Of a stretch of DNA of 64,000 bases, positions 25,920-34,844 are shown one piece after another (positions within the stretch are counted from its first letter, which is position 1; each line of letters starts with the position of its first letter). A program made the position numbers and the translations under genes. The notes under the pieces are model-generated. The model did no database searches, had not been told where the DNA came from, and saw only the letters and a program-made list of their open reading frames with translations. This stretch comes from Mesorhizobium jarvisii (GTDB taxonomy: Bacteria; Pseudomonadota; Alphaproteobacteria; Rhizobiales; Rhizobiaceae): assembly GCF_003601985.1 (NCBI RefSeq), contig NZ_QZXA01000005.1:62001-126000 (forward strand). The letters run 5' to 3'.

Positions 25920-26870
25920 ATGGCCCTCGCCGCCGCCAAATTCCAATCTGACGAGACGTTGCTCGACGCCTATTCGATGACGGTCGCCGATGCGGTCGAC
26001 CGCATCGGTCCGGCCGTCTGCCGCATCGAGCGCATTGGCGGCCAGGGTGGACATGGCTCGGGCTTCGTCATCGCGCCGGACGGGCTGGTCGTCACCAATT
26101 TCCATGTCGTCGGAGATGCCAGGACGGTGCGCGTGTCGATGCCGGACGGCGCCTCAAGCGAGGGCCGCGTGCTAGGCCGCGATCCCGACACCGATATCGC
26201 GCTGGTGCGCGCCGACGGCAGCTTCACTGATGTCGCGCCGCTCGGCGATTCCAAGCGGCTGCGGCGCGGCCAGATCGCCATCGCCATCGGCAATCCGCTC
26301 GGTTTCGAATGGACGGTCACCTCGGGTGTCGTCTCGGCGCTCGGCCGCTCGATGCGCGCTTCGACGGGCCGGCTGATAGACGACGTCATCCAGACCGATG
26401 CCGCGCTCAATCCTGGCAATTCCGGCGGGCCGCTGGTGTCGTCGGCAGGCGAGGTCATCGGCGTCAACACCGCCATGATCCACGGTGCGCAAGGCATTGC
26501 CTTCGCGGTCGCCTCCAACACCGCCAATTTCGTCATTTCGGAGATCATCCGCTTCGGCCGCGTGCGGCGCGCCTTCATCGGCGTCTCGGCCGATACAACC
26601 AATCTGCCGCGCCGCGCGGCGCTCTTGTCGCAAGTGTCGACCAGCACCGCCGTGCGGCTGCGCAGCGTCGAAAAGACCGGCCCGGCGGCCAAGGCGGGGC
26701 TGAAAGAGGGCGACATCATCGCGGCTATCGACGGGCGCCCGGTCACCGGCGTCGACGACCTCGTGCGGATGCTCGACGCCGAGCGCATCGGCCGCGAGAC
26801 GCTGTGCACGGTGGTACGCCGCACCGGCGTCAGCCAGGTGGCGGTGACGCCGGTGGCAAGGGCGGGCTGA
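25920..26870 (+). CDS. HtrA-like serine protease, cytoplasmic, one PDZ domain
   Basis: A 316-aa S1C (DegP/HtrA) protease with an intact triad: His62 in TNFHVV, Asp92 in DPDTDIALV and Ser168 in GNSGGP. A single PDZ follows (LRSVEKTGPAAKAGLKEGDI, GRPVTGVDDLVRML). Unlike DegP it has neither signal peptide nor membrane anchor, so it appears to act in the cytoplasm. GGAG lies about eight bases before the ATG at 25920; the frame opens at 25833 without a better site. Divergent from the pseudo-protease/LuxR operon across 225 bases. Confidence 0.88.
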   Translation: MALAAAKFQSDETLLDAYSMTVADAVDRIGPAVCRIERIGGQGGHGSGFVIAPDGLVVTNFHVVGDARTVRVSMPDGASSEGRVLGRDPDTDIALVRADGSFTDVAPLGDSKRLRRGQIAIAIGNPLGFEWTVTSGVVSALGRSMRASTGRLIDDVIQTDAALNPGNSGGPLVSSAGEVIGVNTAMIHGAQGIAFAVASNTANFVISEIIRFGRVRRAFIGVSADTTNLPRRAALLSQVSTSTAVRLRSVEKTGPAAKAGLKEGDIIAAIDGRPVTGVDDLVRMLDAERIGRETLCTVVRRTGVSQVAVTPVARAG

Positions 26871-26873
26871 GGG

Positions 26874-27299
26874 TCAAACCCCCGCTGCGCCCTCGGCATA
26901 TTGCGCCAGAAATTCCTCGCTGGGCGGGATCGGCTTGATGACATCGATCAGCACGCCGTTGGGGTCCCGGGTGATGAAATGGCGCTGGCCGAAGGGCTCG
27001 TCACGCAGCGCTCGCAGGATCGGCAGACCAGCGGCGAGGATCCGCTCATAGACCGGATCGGGGTCGCGGACCTCGAAATTGATCAACAGGCCCGAACTGC
27101 GCCCCCGCCCCTCCTCCGGGATCGTCTCGTGGTCGCCCTGGACGATGCCGAGATTGACGCGTTTATTATCCACCGATTGCAGGTGCACATACCAGTCGCT
27201 TTCGAACAACGGCCGGAAGCCGAAATGCTCGACATAGAAGGCCGCCGTCCCGGCGACGTCGCCGGTCATCAGCACGGGGTAATAGCTCGTGGTCTTCAT
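26874..27299 (-). CDS. VOC (glyoxalase/bleomycin-resistance) family protein
   Basis: A 141-aa metal-dependent VOC-fold protein: [20 protein letters not shown] and [20 protein letters not shown] in the first module, then [20 protein letters not shown] and [15 protein letters not shown] with the metal-site His and Glu/Asp positions of the family. The substrate is unknown. GGAGAAGGAAAG lies before the ATG. It is divergent from a TetR gene with two operator-like repeats between them, so it is probably the repressor's target. Confidence 0.87.
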   Translation of the reverse strand: MKTTSYYPVLMTGDVAGTAAFYVEHFGFRPLFESDWYVHLQSVDNKRVNLGIVQGDHETIPEEGRGRSSGLLINFEVRDPDPVYERILAAGLPILRALRDEPFGQRHFITRDPNGVLIDVIKPIPPSEEFLAQYAEGAAGV

Positions 27300-27320
27300 C
27301 TTTCCTTCTCCCTGGACATA

Positions 27321-27366
27321 ACATACAGTCTGCATGTAAATCGAATTAACATACAGGCTGCATGTA
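27321..27366. promoter_or_regulatory. Two operator-like palindromes between VOC gene and tetR
   Basis: ACATACAGTCTGCATGTA (27321-27338) and ACATACAGGCTGCATGTA (27349-27366) are nearly identical imperfect palindromes, 28 bases apart start to start. The second touches the ATG of the TetR gene and the first lies in the VOC gene leader, so one repressor could shut both promoters. Confidence 0.75.
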
Positions 27367-27971
27367 TGCAACAGGAATCCGCGCGCCGTTCCAACCGCGA
27401 CCGCACTGAGGCGACTCGCGCCGAATTGATCGCGGCGGCGCGAAAGCTGTTCACGGAAAAATCCTATGCCGAGACCGGCACGCCGGAGATCGTCACCGCT
27501 GCCGGCGTGACGCGCGGCGCGCTCTACCATCACTTCGCCGACAAGCAGGCGCTGTTCGCCGCCGTGGTCGAGCAGGAGGCGCAGGCGGTGGCGCAAGAGA
27601 TCGAGCGCGCTTCGCCACCCTCGCTCGAGGCCCGCGATGCGCTGATCGCCGGCTCCGACGCCTATCTCGCCGCCATGCGCGCGCCCGGCCGCACGCGGCT
27701 GTTGCTGCTTGACGGCCCCGCCGTGCTTGGCCGCGCCGCCATGGATGCGATCGACAACCGCCACGGCAACCGCTCGCTGCGCGAGGGCCTGGTCGCGGCG
27801 ATGCGGGCCAACGCGATGACGAGACTGCCGGTGGATGCATTGACCGCGCTGCTTGCCTCCGCCTTCGACCGCGCCGCACTTGCCATCGAGGCCGGCGCTT
27901 CGGCGCAGGATTACCGCGCCGTGCTCATGGCGCTGATTGACGGATTGTCTCCGACTCGTCCCAGCGCATGA
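27366..27971 (+). CDS. TetR family transcriptional regulator
   Basis: A 201-aa repressor with the N-terminal helix-turn-helix [20 protein letters not shown] and [20 protein letters not shown]. The C-terminal part is the ligand/dimer domain. I chose the ATG at 27366, which begins [20 protein letters not shown]; no ribosome site is visible because the operator covers the leader. It faces the VOC gene head to head. Confidence 0.9.
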   Translation: MQQESARRSNRDRTEATRAELIAAARKLFTEKSYAETGTPEIVTAAGVTRGALYHHFADKQALFAAVVEQEAQAVAQEIERASPPSLEARDALIAGSDAYLAAMRAPGRTRLLLLDGPAVLGRAAMDAIDNRHGNRSLREGLVAAMRANAMTRLPVDALTALLASAFDRAALAIEAGASAQDYRAVLMALIDGLSPTRPSA

Positions 27972-27984
27972 CCCCGAACCAAAG

Positions 27985-28080
27985 GTTCGCATCAGCAAAA
28001 ATCGGAATCGACGTTCGCTGGAGATCATGCGCAAAATCAAGGTTCTACAGCGTCCTTTGCGCGTCCCCAGGGACGCGCGG
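27985..28080. repeat. Rhizobial intergenic palindromic element
   Basis: The segment with AATCGGAATCGACGTTCGCT, GATCATGCGCAAAATCAAGG and the inverted pair GCGCGTCCC/GGGACGCGC resembles the mosaic intergenic repeats found in many copies in Mesorhizobium and relatives. It runs into the LysR gene, and the last codons and stop of that gene (ending DAQRTL) appear to come from it. Confidence 0.5.
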
Positions 28081-29004
28081 CGCTGTAGGCACCTCGCCCG
28101 GCTTGAACTCGTTGAAGCAGCCGAGTTCGCTTTTGAACCGTTCGATCAGCCAGGCGGCGGCCGGTTTCGGGCTGCGATCGTTGCGATGCATGGCAAACAG
28201 TGGCGAACTGATTTCCTCGTAGGGTTCGAGATCAAGTTCCACCAAACGGCCGGTGGCCAGATCGTCGGCGATCAGCCAGCGCGGCAGCCCACCCCAGCCC
28301 AGCCCCTCGCGCATCAGCGTATGCTTGGTGCGCATGTCCGAAAGCCGCCAGGTGCGGTAGGCAAAGACGCCATAGTCGCGCCCCTTGGTGCGTTCGGACT
28401 GATCGGTGACGACAAGTTGCGTGTGCTCGCGCACATCCCCGATCTTCACCGGCTTCGGCAGCAGCGCCAGGGGATGGCCGGGGGCCGCCGCCGGCACCAT
28501 CGACATGAAGCCGATGCGCACGAGATGGACGTCGACCTCGCCCAGCAGACCGCCAATGCCAAGATCGGCCTGTCCATTGACGACGTGGTCCGGGATCAAT
28601 CCAAGCGAGCCTATATGCAGGCGCAGCATCACGGTCGAAAACTGCGCCTCGAACGCCTTCAGCACCCGCACCAGCACGGGCGACGGCAACGTCGCGTCGA
28701 CCGACAGCGCCACTTCGGCCTCCAGTCCATGATGATGGCCATCGACGCGCGACCGCATACGCTGCAGGACCCCGATCATGCGCCTTGCATCCTCAAGCAT
28801 CGACCGGCCGATCTCGGTCAGTTGCGGCTCGCGCGTGCCCTCGCGTTCGAACAGCTTCAGCCCCAGCTGCGCCTCGAGATTGGCGATGCCATAACTTATG
28901 ACGGATTGCGCCCGGTTGAGCCTGCGGCCGGCCGCCGAGAAACTCCCGCTGTCGGCGACGGCAACGAATATCTGAAGCTGGTCGAGTGTCGGGTTGGGCT
29001 GCAT
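28045..29004 (-). CDS. LysR family transcriptional regulator
   Basis: A 319-aa regulator: winged helix at residues 5-65 ([40 protein letters not shown]), then a periplasmic-binding-like effector domain. It is divergent from the azoreductase gene 107 bases away, which is probably its target, as LysR proteins usually act on the adjacent divergent gene. The C-terminal 15 residues may derive from an intergenic repeat. Confidence 0.9.
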   Translation of the reverse strand: MQPNPTLDQLQIFVAVADSGSFSAAGRRLNRAQSVISYGIANLEAQLGLKLFEREGTREPQLTEIGRSMLEDARRMIGVLQRMRSRVDGHHHGLEAEVALSVDATLPSPVLVRVLKAFEAQFSTVMLRLHIGSLGLIPDHVVNGQADLGIGGLLGEVDVHLVRIGFMSMVPAAAPGHPLALLPKPVKIGDVREHTQLVVTDQSERTKGRDYGVFAYRTWRLSDMRTKHTLMREGLGWGGLPRWLIADDLATGRLVELDLEPYEEISSPLFAMHRNDRSPKPAAAWLIERFKSELGCFNEFKPGEVPTAPRVPGDAQRTL

Positions 29005-29111
29005 CGCTGTATCTATTTTGTGGATGGATCGTATATAAAATATACCAGTTTATCTGATGGATGGATATCCCATATCTAGCGGGACAATTCATTCCACTGG
29101 AGAAACCCGCT

Positions 29112-29744
29112 ATGTCCATTCTTCTCGTTACCTCGAGCCCGCGCGGCGCCGCCTCGCACTCGACCCGCATCGCCACCGAATTCGCCGAAAAGCTCCTCGC
29201 CGCCGATCCGTCGAACACGCTTGTCGTGCGTGACCTCGTCGCCAACCCGCTGCCGCATATCGATGCCGACTACGCGACCGGCATCTACACGCCGGTTGAA
29301 GCGCGCACCCCGCGCCAGGCGGAAGTCGTCGGCGTCTCCGACGTCGTGCTCGACGAACTGTTCGCCGCCGACACGGTGATCCTCGCCACCGGCTTCATCA
29401 ACTTCAACATCTCCTCGACGCTGAAGTCCTGGGTCGACCACATCGCCCGCTCCGGCCGGAGCTTTGCCTATGGCGAGAACGGCCCCAAGGGCCTCGTCAC
29501 CGGCAAGAAGGTCTATATCGTGCTGGCTTCGGGCGGCATCTATTCGGAAGGTGCGGCCGTTCAGTTCGATCACGCCATTCCCTATCTGCGCGGCGTGCTC
29601 GGCTTCCTCGGCATGACCGATGTCGACGTCATCCGCATCGAAGGCGTCGGCATGGGTCCTGACGCGGTCACCGCGGCGCTCGCCAAGGCGACCGCCAAGG
29701 TCGACGCCGTGGTCGCCAGCCAGCAGGCCGCAGTTGCCGCGTAA
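29112..29744 (+). CDS. azoR: FMN-dependent NADH-azoreductase
   Basis: A 210-aa flavodoxin-fold quinone/azo reductase: MSILLVTSSPRGAASHSTRI binds the FMN phosphate, FINFNISSTLKSWVDHIARS is the conserved central stretch, and IVLASGGIYSEG follows. It probably detoxifies quinones by two-electron reduction. GGAG lies nine bases before the ATG at 29112. A strong terminator follows. Divergent from the LysR gene. Confidence 0.9.
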   Translation: MSILLVTSSPRGAASHSTRIATEFAEKLLAADPSNTLVVRDLVANPLPHIDADYATGIYTPVEARTPRQAEVVGVSDVVLDELFAADTVILATGFINFNISSTLKSWVDHIARSGRSFAYGENGPKGLVTGKKVYIVLASGGIYSEGAAVQFDHAIPYLRGVLGFLGMTDVDVIRIEGVGMGPDAVTAALAKATAKVDAVVASQQAAVAA

Positions 29745-29768
29745 GGCTCTCGATCATTTGAACTCGAA

Positions 29769-29794
29769 AGGCAGGCGTTCGCGCCTGCCTTTTT
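29769..29794. terminator. Rho-independent terminator between convergent genes
   Basis: AGGCAGGCG pairs with CGCCTGCCT around a TTCG tetraloop, followed by TTTT. It ends azoR; the A-run on the other side is short, so termination of azlD from the right is less certain. Confidence 0.88.
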
Positions 29795-29798
29795 CATT

Positions 29799-30098
29799 TT
29801 AGCCGATGAAATGCCTGAGCAGCCCCGCCGAAGCGATGCCGATCAGCACGGTCGGCAGCATGGGAAGCCGCGTCGCCGCGATGAAGGTGATGGCCAGCGC
29901 CAGAAGGTCGGCGGGATTGCGCGACACGAAGGCCGGCGCGATGACCGAGATCAGCACGCAACCGGGCGCCGCCTCCATCACCGCGGTCGCACGCGCGCTG
30001 AGCACGCGGTTGCGCAGCACGACATAGCCGCCGATCCGCGTGAGATAGGTGACGCCGGCCATCAGCACGATGGTGAGAAGGGTCGCCGTGTCGATCAT
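29799..30098 (-). CDS. azlD: AzlD family branched-chain amino acid exporter subunit
   Basis: A 99-aa protein with four hydrophobic segments (MIDTATLLTIVLMAGVTYLT, LPMLPTVLIGIASAGLLRHF), the small partner of AzlC in BrnFE-type amino-acid efflux. Its ATG overlaps the azlC stop by four bases (ATGA), a sign of coupled translation. Divergent regulation by the adjacent Lrp-type gene is likely. Confidence 0.88.
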   Translation of the reverse strand: MIDTATLLTIVLMAGVTYLTRIGGYVVLRNRVLSARATAVMEAAPGCVLISVIAPAFVSRNPADLLALAITFIAATRLPMLPTVLIGIASAGLLRHFIG

Positions 30099-30829
30099 GC
30101 GTCACCTGCCATCAGCCAGGCGGCAAGCAGCCCCGACACCGCGCCCGCCGCGACATACCAGGCACCAGGAATGAAGAGATAGACAAGGGCAGCAATGACC
30201 AGGCTGACCAGCCAGGGCCGCGCCGCCGAAACACTTTTCCACATGCCGCGCATCAGCACCAGGAAGACGGCTGGAAACGCCATGTCGAAACCATAGGTCT
30301 CGACATGACCGAGCATCGGGCCGAGCAAGGCGCCAAGCGTGGTGAAGGAAAACCATGTCAGGTACATCGCCAGTGCCGCGCCCATATAGTAGCGCGGGCT
30401 GAAGGCCGGCGTGATGCCCGCCGCGGCGCGCTGTTTGGCATCGGCCAGGCCCAGCGCCCAGCTTTCGTCGCACAGGACGAAAAGTGCTGGAAACACCTTG
30501 CGTCGCGGCAGATCGCGCAGGAACGGCGCAAGTGCTGCTCCCATCAGCAGATGGCGGCTGTTGACCAGGAAGGTGATGGCGACGATGAGCAGGATATGCG
30601 GCGGCGCTGTCCACAACTGGATCGCAGCGAATTCCGAGCCGCCAGCGAAGTTCAGCCCCGTCATCATGGACAGTTCGAGCGTGCTCAACCCTTTCTGGGT
30701 TGCCTGCGCGCCAAGCACGAGCGCATAGGGGATGGTGCCCAACAGCACCGGCGCGCAGGACGCCACGCCCCGGCGGAACTCGGATCCCGAACCATCGCCC
30801 GCCGCTTCGACTGCCTGTGAAATGCTCAT
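30095..30829 (-). CDS. azlC: AzlC family branched-chain amino acid exporter subunit
   Basis: A 244-aa membrane protein: FRRGVASCAPVLLGTIPYAL, LNFAGGSEFAAIQLW and FLVNSRHLLMGAALAPFL are AzlC signatures. It forms the large subunit of a BrnFE-type exporter. I chose the ATG at 30829 (MSISQAVEAAGDGSG) because upstream in-frame starts add only a basic, low-complexity leader; the ribosome site is weak. It is divergent from an Lrp/AsnC regulator, the usual controller of this exporter. Confidence 0.87.
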   Translation of the reverse strand: MSISQAVEAAGDGSGSEFRRGVASCAPVLLGTIPYALVLGAQATQKGLSTLELSMMTGLNFAGGSEFAAIQLWTAPPHILLIVAITFLVNSRHLLMGAALAPFLRDLPRRKVFPALFVLCDESWALGLADAKQRAAAGITPAFSPRYYMGAALAMYLTWFSFTTLGALLGPMLGHVETYGFDMAFPAVFLVLMRGMWKSVSAARPWLVSLVIAALVYLFIPGAWYVAAGAVSGLLAAWLMAGDA

Positions 30830-30999
30830 GCTCTGCCGCGGCCGGCCTCGCGGCCGCCGCTTCCCTGGGTTTTGAACTCTCATGATACCGGCGGCAAACA
30901 TACCCCCACCTCTCCGCAATTTGGTTGCGAAGATTGTTGCAATTCATCCATTTTTGGCACTGAATGTCACATATTATCAAAAATATGGAATCTAGAGCC

Positions 31000-31458
31000 A
31001 TGAAACTCGACGACATCGACAGGCGCATCCTGCGGGCGCTGCAACGCAACGGCCGCATGGCCAACAACGATTTGGCCAACGAGGTTGGCCTGTCGCCCTC
31101 GCCTTGCCTGCGTCGTGTCAAGCTGCTGGAGGAGGCAGGCGTCATCGACCGCTATGTCGCCGTGCTCAACCCGGCCAGCATCGACAAGGGCCTCACCTTC
31201 TTCACCCGCATCTGGCTGAAGACGCAGGACGAGGACACGATCCAGCACTTCGCCACCGAAGTGGCCAAGCTGCCGCAGGTCATGGAATGCTACCTGATGC
31301 TCGGCGACTGCGATGCCCTGGTGCGCGTGGTGGCGGCCGACGTCAACGACTATCGCCGCTTCCAGTCGGAGCATCTGAGCCGCATCAAGGGCGTCCAGAA
31401 CGTCAAGACCGACGTGCCGAGCTGGACGATCAAGTACACGTCGGAACTGCCGATCTGA
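31000..31458 (+). CDS. Lrp/AsnC family regulator
   Basis: A 152-aa regulator: winged helix MKLDDIDRRILRALQRNGRM, LANEVGLSPSPCLRRVKLLE, and a RAM ligand domain (ECYLMLGDCDALVRVVAADV). Lrp-type regulators sense amino acids and often drive a divergent AzlCD/BrnFE exporter, which matches the neighbour at 30095-30829. ATG at 31000 chosen; a longer frame opens at 30964. Confidence 0.9.
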   Translation: MKLDDIDRRILRALQRNGRMANNDLANEVGLSPSPCLRRVKLLEEAGVIDRYVAVLNPASIDKGLTFFTRIWLKTQDEDTIQHFATEVAKLPQVMECYLMLGDCDALVRVVAADVNDYRRFQSEHLSRIKGVQNVKTDVPSWTIKYTSELPI

Positions 31459-31602
31459 CTGGTGCCACAGAGCGGCCCGCATGCCTGGAGCAGCGTTTCG
31501 GACTGGATAAAAAATGCAACCAGATTGTAGGATCGGTTTCGGTGCCATCGTCCTTCGGACGCAAGCAGCGCGCAGCGCTGCCCTCTGGCATGGGAGATTT
31601 GC

Positions 31603-32805
31603 ATGGAACTTTCCTATCGTTGGGTCATCGTCGCGGCAGGAGCGCTGATGTCCTGTGTCGCCATCGGCACGATGTTTTCGCTGGCGATCTTTCTCGAACC
31701 GATGGCGATCGACACGCAGTGGTCGCGCGCCGGCATTTCGAGCGCCATGACGCTCAACTTCCTGGTCATGGGCCTCGGCGGTTTCGCCTGGGGCGCGCTG
31801 TCCGACCGCTTCGGCGCCCGCATCGTCGTGGCGATCGGTGCCGTGCTGCTCGGCCTGGCACTTGTGGTGGCGAGCCGCGCCGGCTCGCTGCTGACCTTCC
31901 AGATCAGCTATGGCGTCCTCGTCGGGCTTGCCGCCAGCGCCTTCTTCGCACCGATGATCGCGCTGACCACGGCCTGGTTCGACACCAACCGCGGCCTTGC
32001 GGTTTCGCTGGTCTCGGCCGGCATGGGCGTTGCCCCGATGACGATCTCGCCTTTCGCCCGCTGGCTGATCTCGGCCTATGAATGGCGCACCGCCATGTTC
32101 GACATCGGCATCATGGCCTGGGTGCTGCTGCTGCCGGCGGTGCTTCTGGTGCGTCAGCCGCCAAAGCCCGCTGTGGCGGGCGGGGCTTCCGCGCCGGTCG
32201 CCGAGGGCACCGGCATGAGCGTGGCCCAGGCACTGCGCTCGCCGCAATTCATCGTGCTCGGGCTGACCTTTTTTGCCTGTTGTGCCGCCCATTCCGGGCC
32301 GATCTTCCACATGGTCAGCTACGCCATGCTGTGCGGCGTCGCCCCCATGGCGGCCGTCACAATCTATAGTGTCGAGGGCCTCGCTGGCTTGGGCGGCCGG
32401 CTTCTCTACGGCGTGCTGGCCGATAGGCTCGGCGTCAAGCCGGTGCTGATCGCGGGTCTGGTAATCCAGGCGATCGTCATTGCCGCCTATCTCTCGGTCA
32501 GCCAGCTCGACCAGTTCTATGTGCTGGCCGTCATCTTCGGCGCCACCTATGGCGGCGTCATGCCGCTCTATGCCGTGCTGGCGCGCGAATATTTCGGCCA
32601 GCGCATCCTCGGCACCGTGTTCGGCGCCGCCACCATGCTGTCCAGCCTCGGCATGGCGCTCGGCCCGCTCGCCGGCGGCATGGTGTTCGACGCCTATGCC
32701 AGCTACCATTGGCTGTTCATCGGCTCGGCCCTTATCGGCCTGGGCGCCGCGGGCATAGCGATCGCCTTCCCACCCCTGCCGCGCAGGCAGTTGCAGTTGG
32801 CCTGA
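31603..32805 (+). CDS. MFS transporter
   Basis: A 400-aa major-facilitator protein with about 12 membrane spans. The loop 2-3 motif reads GALSDRFGARIVV and the second-half counterpart YGVLADRLGVKPVLI. The OFA/monocarboxylate type is suggested by the compact layout, but the substrate is not visible. GGGAG precedes the ATG. It lies 144 bases after the Lrp gene in the same direction and might be co-regulated. Confidence 0.88.
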   Translation: MELSYRWVIVAAGALMSCVAIGTMFSLAIFLEPMAIDTQWSRAGISSAMTLNFLVMGLGGFAWGALSDRFGARIVVAIGAVLLGLALVVASRAGSLLTFQISYGVLVGLAASAFFAPMIALTTAWFDTNRGLAVSLVSAGMGVAPMTISPFARWLISAYEWRTAMFDIGIMAWVLLLPAVLLVRQPPKPAVAGGASAPVAEGTGMSVAQALRSPQFIVLGLTFFACCAAHSGPIFHMVSYAMLCGVAPMAAVTIYSVEGLAGLGGRLLYGVLADRLGVKPVLIAGLVIQAIVIAAYLSVSQLDQFYVLAVIFGATYGGVMPLYAVLAREYFGQRILGTVFGAATMLSSLGMALGPLAGGMVFDAYASYHWLFIGSALIGLGAAGIAIAFPPLPRRQLQLA

Positions 32806-32858
32806 AGCGGATGGACGGGCGCTGGTGACAATTCATCGGCGCCCGCTTTTGTCGAAGC

Positions 32859-33992
32859 TCAATGCCCGAACCAGCGGGCCTTGCGGCTGGAGCCGAAATT
32901 CACCTTGTCGACCCGCAAAGCCTCAGACGGTTCATAGAAAGCACCGGTGGGTTTTGGGCCGGAGAAGAAATCCACATCCACCCTGGCGATCCGGTTGGCA
33001 CCAAACTCGATGTAGCAGGATCCTGCCCCCGGGTTCTTGGCCGTCGGTTCCTCATGGCGGAGCCTGGCGATCAGGTTCGCAGCAACGGTGCGTGCGGCGC
33101 CCTCGGCAAAGACGCCCGCCTTCGGCGCACCCGTATTGGCCAGATCCCCCAGCGCGTAGACGCCGGGAAAGCGGGTTTCGAGTGTGCGCGGATCGATTGT
33201 GACCCAGCCACCCTCCGTGATGCCGGCCTCGACGACGACATCGGGCGCGCGGTTCCGGGGCACGCCCAGGAACAGATCGCAGGGCAGTTCGCCGCCATTG
33301 TCGAGCGTCACAACCTTGCGGCCCTCGTCCACGGAAACCACCCGGGTGCTGGGGATGAAGGTGATGGCGCGCTCGGCGAAGGCGGCCAGAAGCGCCTTCG
33401 ACGTTTCGGGAGAAGGCGGCACCGGGCTCGACATTGAGTTCACATAGGTGATCTGGCAGTCGCCCCGGACGCCCCTCTCGGTCAGGTAGTCATGCAGCAT
33501 CAAGGCGCATTCGCTGGGCGCGGGCGGGCATTTGTAAGGCGCGCCGCAGACGCCGATCACGGCATGACCGTGGGTGAAACCGGGCAGCACCTTGGCCATA
33601 TGGGCGGCGCCCGGAACCGAGTAGAATTCGTTGCGGCCGAGCGTGATGCCTGGTGTGGCCGAGACATCATAGTCGGCGCCGAGAGCGATCACCAATATGT
33701 CCGCCTCATGCACACCTTTATCCGTCGTCACGCGCCGCCGTTCCGGGTCGATGGCGGTGACGGTCTCGCGCTTCATCGTGACGCCGGCCTTGGCATAGTC
33801 GGCGTAGGGCAGCCGCACAGCCGCTTCGGTTGCGCGGCCGAACATCAGGTCAAGCTTGGCAAAGCCGAACACGAAGGAATCCGACTTGTCGATCAGGGTG
33901 ACAGCAATGCTGTCACCCAAAGCTTCGGACAAGGACGTGCTGAGCTCGAGCCCGCCGAAACCGGCGCCGAGGATAAGGATACGGGTTTTCAT
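32859..33992 (-). CDS. SQR-like NAD(P)/FAD-dependent oxidoreductase
   Basis: A 377-aa flavoprotein of the sulfide:quinone reductase/flavocytochrome c sulfide dehydrogenase superfamily. The dinucleotide motif is ILGAGFGGLELS (Gly9, Gly11, Gly14), the second FAD motif YALGDLANTGAPKAG. Cysteines lie in VCGAPYKCPPAPSEC, near where SQR enzymes hold catalytic cysteines, but not in an identical spacing, so true sulfide oxidation is uncertain. It is followed after 37 bases by the peroxiredoxin gene upstream on the same strand, so both are probably one operon. Confidence 0.82.
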   Translation of the reverse strand: MKTRILILGAGFGGLELSTSLSEALGDSIAVTLIDKSDSFVFGFAKLDLMFGRATEAAVRLPYADYAKAGVTMKRETVTAIDPERRRVTTDKGVHEADILVIALGADYDVSATPGITLGRNEFYSVPGAAHMAKVLPGFTHGHAVIGVCGAPYKCPPAPSECALMLHDYLTERGVRGDCQITYVNSMSSPVPPSPETSKALLAAFAERAITFIPSTRVVSVDEGRKVVTLDNGGELPCDLFLGVPRNRAPDVVVEAGITEGGWVTIDPRTLETRFPGVYALGDLANTGAPKAGVFAEGAARTVAANLIARLRHEEPTAKNPGAGSCYIEFGANRIARVDVDFFSGPKPTGAFYEPSEALRVDKVNFGSSRKARWFGH

Positions 33993-34029
33993 ACTGTCAC
34001 CTCCTGTTGCCTGATGTCTTCGGGAACGC

Positions 34030-34698
34030 TCAGGCGTTGCTGTGAGGCTGCGGCACGATGCGGATATAAGGCTTGGGCTGCTTCCAACCCTCGGGATAGA
34101 GCACCTTGGCTTCGTCGTTCGATACCGAACCTGCGATGATCACGTCGTCGCCTTGCCGCCAGTTCACCGGCGTGGCGACGCGATGCTTGGCGGTCAGTTG
34201 CATGGAATCCACCACACGCAGGATCTCGTCGAAGTTCCGGCCGGTGGTCATCGGATAGGCGATCATCAGCTTGATCTTCTTGTCGGGCCCGATGACGTAG
34301 ACATGGCGCACCGTCTGGTTGTCGGCCGCCGTACGCCCCTCGGCGCTGTCGCCGGCCGTGGCGGGCAGCATATCGTAGAGCTTGGCAATGGCCAGCATTG
34401 GGTCGCCGATCATCGGGAAATTCGGCGCGTGTCCCTGGGTCTCGGCAATGTCATCAGCCCATCCGGCATGACGCTCGACCGGATCGACGGAAAGCCCAAT
34501 GATCTTGACGTTACGCTTGTCGAACTCGGGCTTTAGCTTGGCCATGTAACCGAGTTCAGTGGTGCAGACGGGGGTAAAATCCTTGGGATGAGAAAACAGG
34601 ATGCCCCATGAATTGCCCAGCCAGTCGTGGAAGCTGATTGGGCCGTGGGTGGTTTCGGCGGTGAAGTCGGGCGCGATGTCGGCGATACGAAGAGACAT
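34030..34698 (-). CDS. 1-Cys peroxiredoxin (Prx6 type)
   Basis: A 222-aa thiol peroxidase with peroxidatic Cys45 in DFTPVCTTE and the Prx6-type C-terminal domain (RVATPVNWRQGDDVIIAGSV). No resolving Cys is apparent, so it needs an external thiol. AGGAGG lies six bases before the ATG. It heads the unit with the SQR-like gene and is divergent from the SARP/BTAD regulator across 146 bases. Confidence 0.92.
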   Translation of the reverse strand: MSLRIADIAPDFTAETTHGPISFHDWLGNSWGILFSHPKDFTPVCTTELGYMAKLKPEFDKRNVKIIGLSVDPVERHAGWADDIAETQGHAPNFPMIGDPMLAIAKLYDMLPATAGDSAEGRTAADNQTVRHVYVIGPDKKIKLMIAYPMTTGRNFDEILRVVDSMQLTAKHRVATPVNWRQGDDVIIAGSVSNDEAKVLYPEGWKQPKPYIRIVPQPHSNA

Positions 34699-34844
34699 TT
34701 GATCCTCCTGTGAGAGACGGTTGGAATTGACTACGGGTGCAGACTAGGCAACCTATGTTCCGCCAGCGTTCCCCGCCGCGCAGGTGTTTGTGACGGCCGG
34801 ATTTCGGGCACGCGCGGGCCTCGCATCCTGAAAGGGCCTTTCGA

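Noticed and set aside
30967..32709. A 580-codon minus-strand frame over the Lrp and MFS genes
   Set aside because: It crosses two well-supported plus-strand genes and is Gly/Asp/His-rich without a domain, as antisense of GC3-biased genes usually is.
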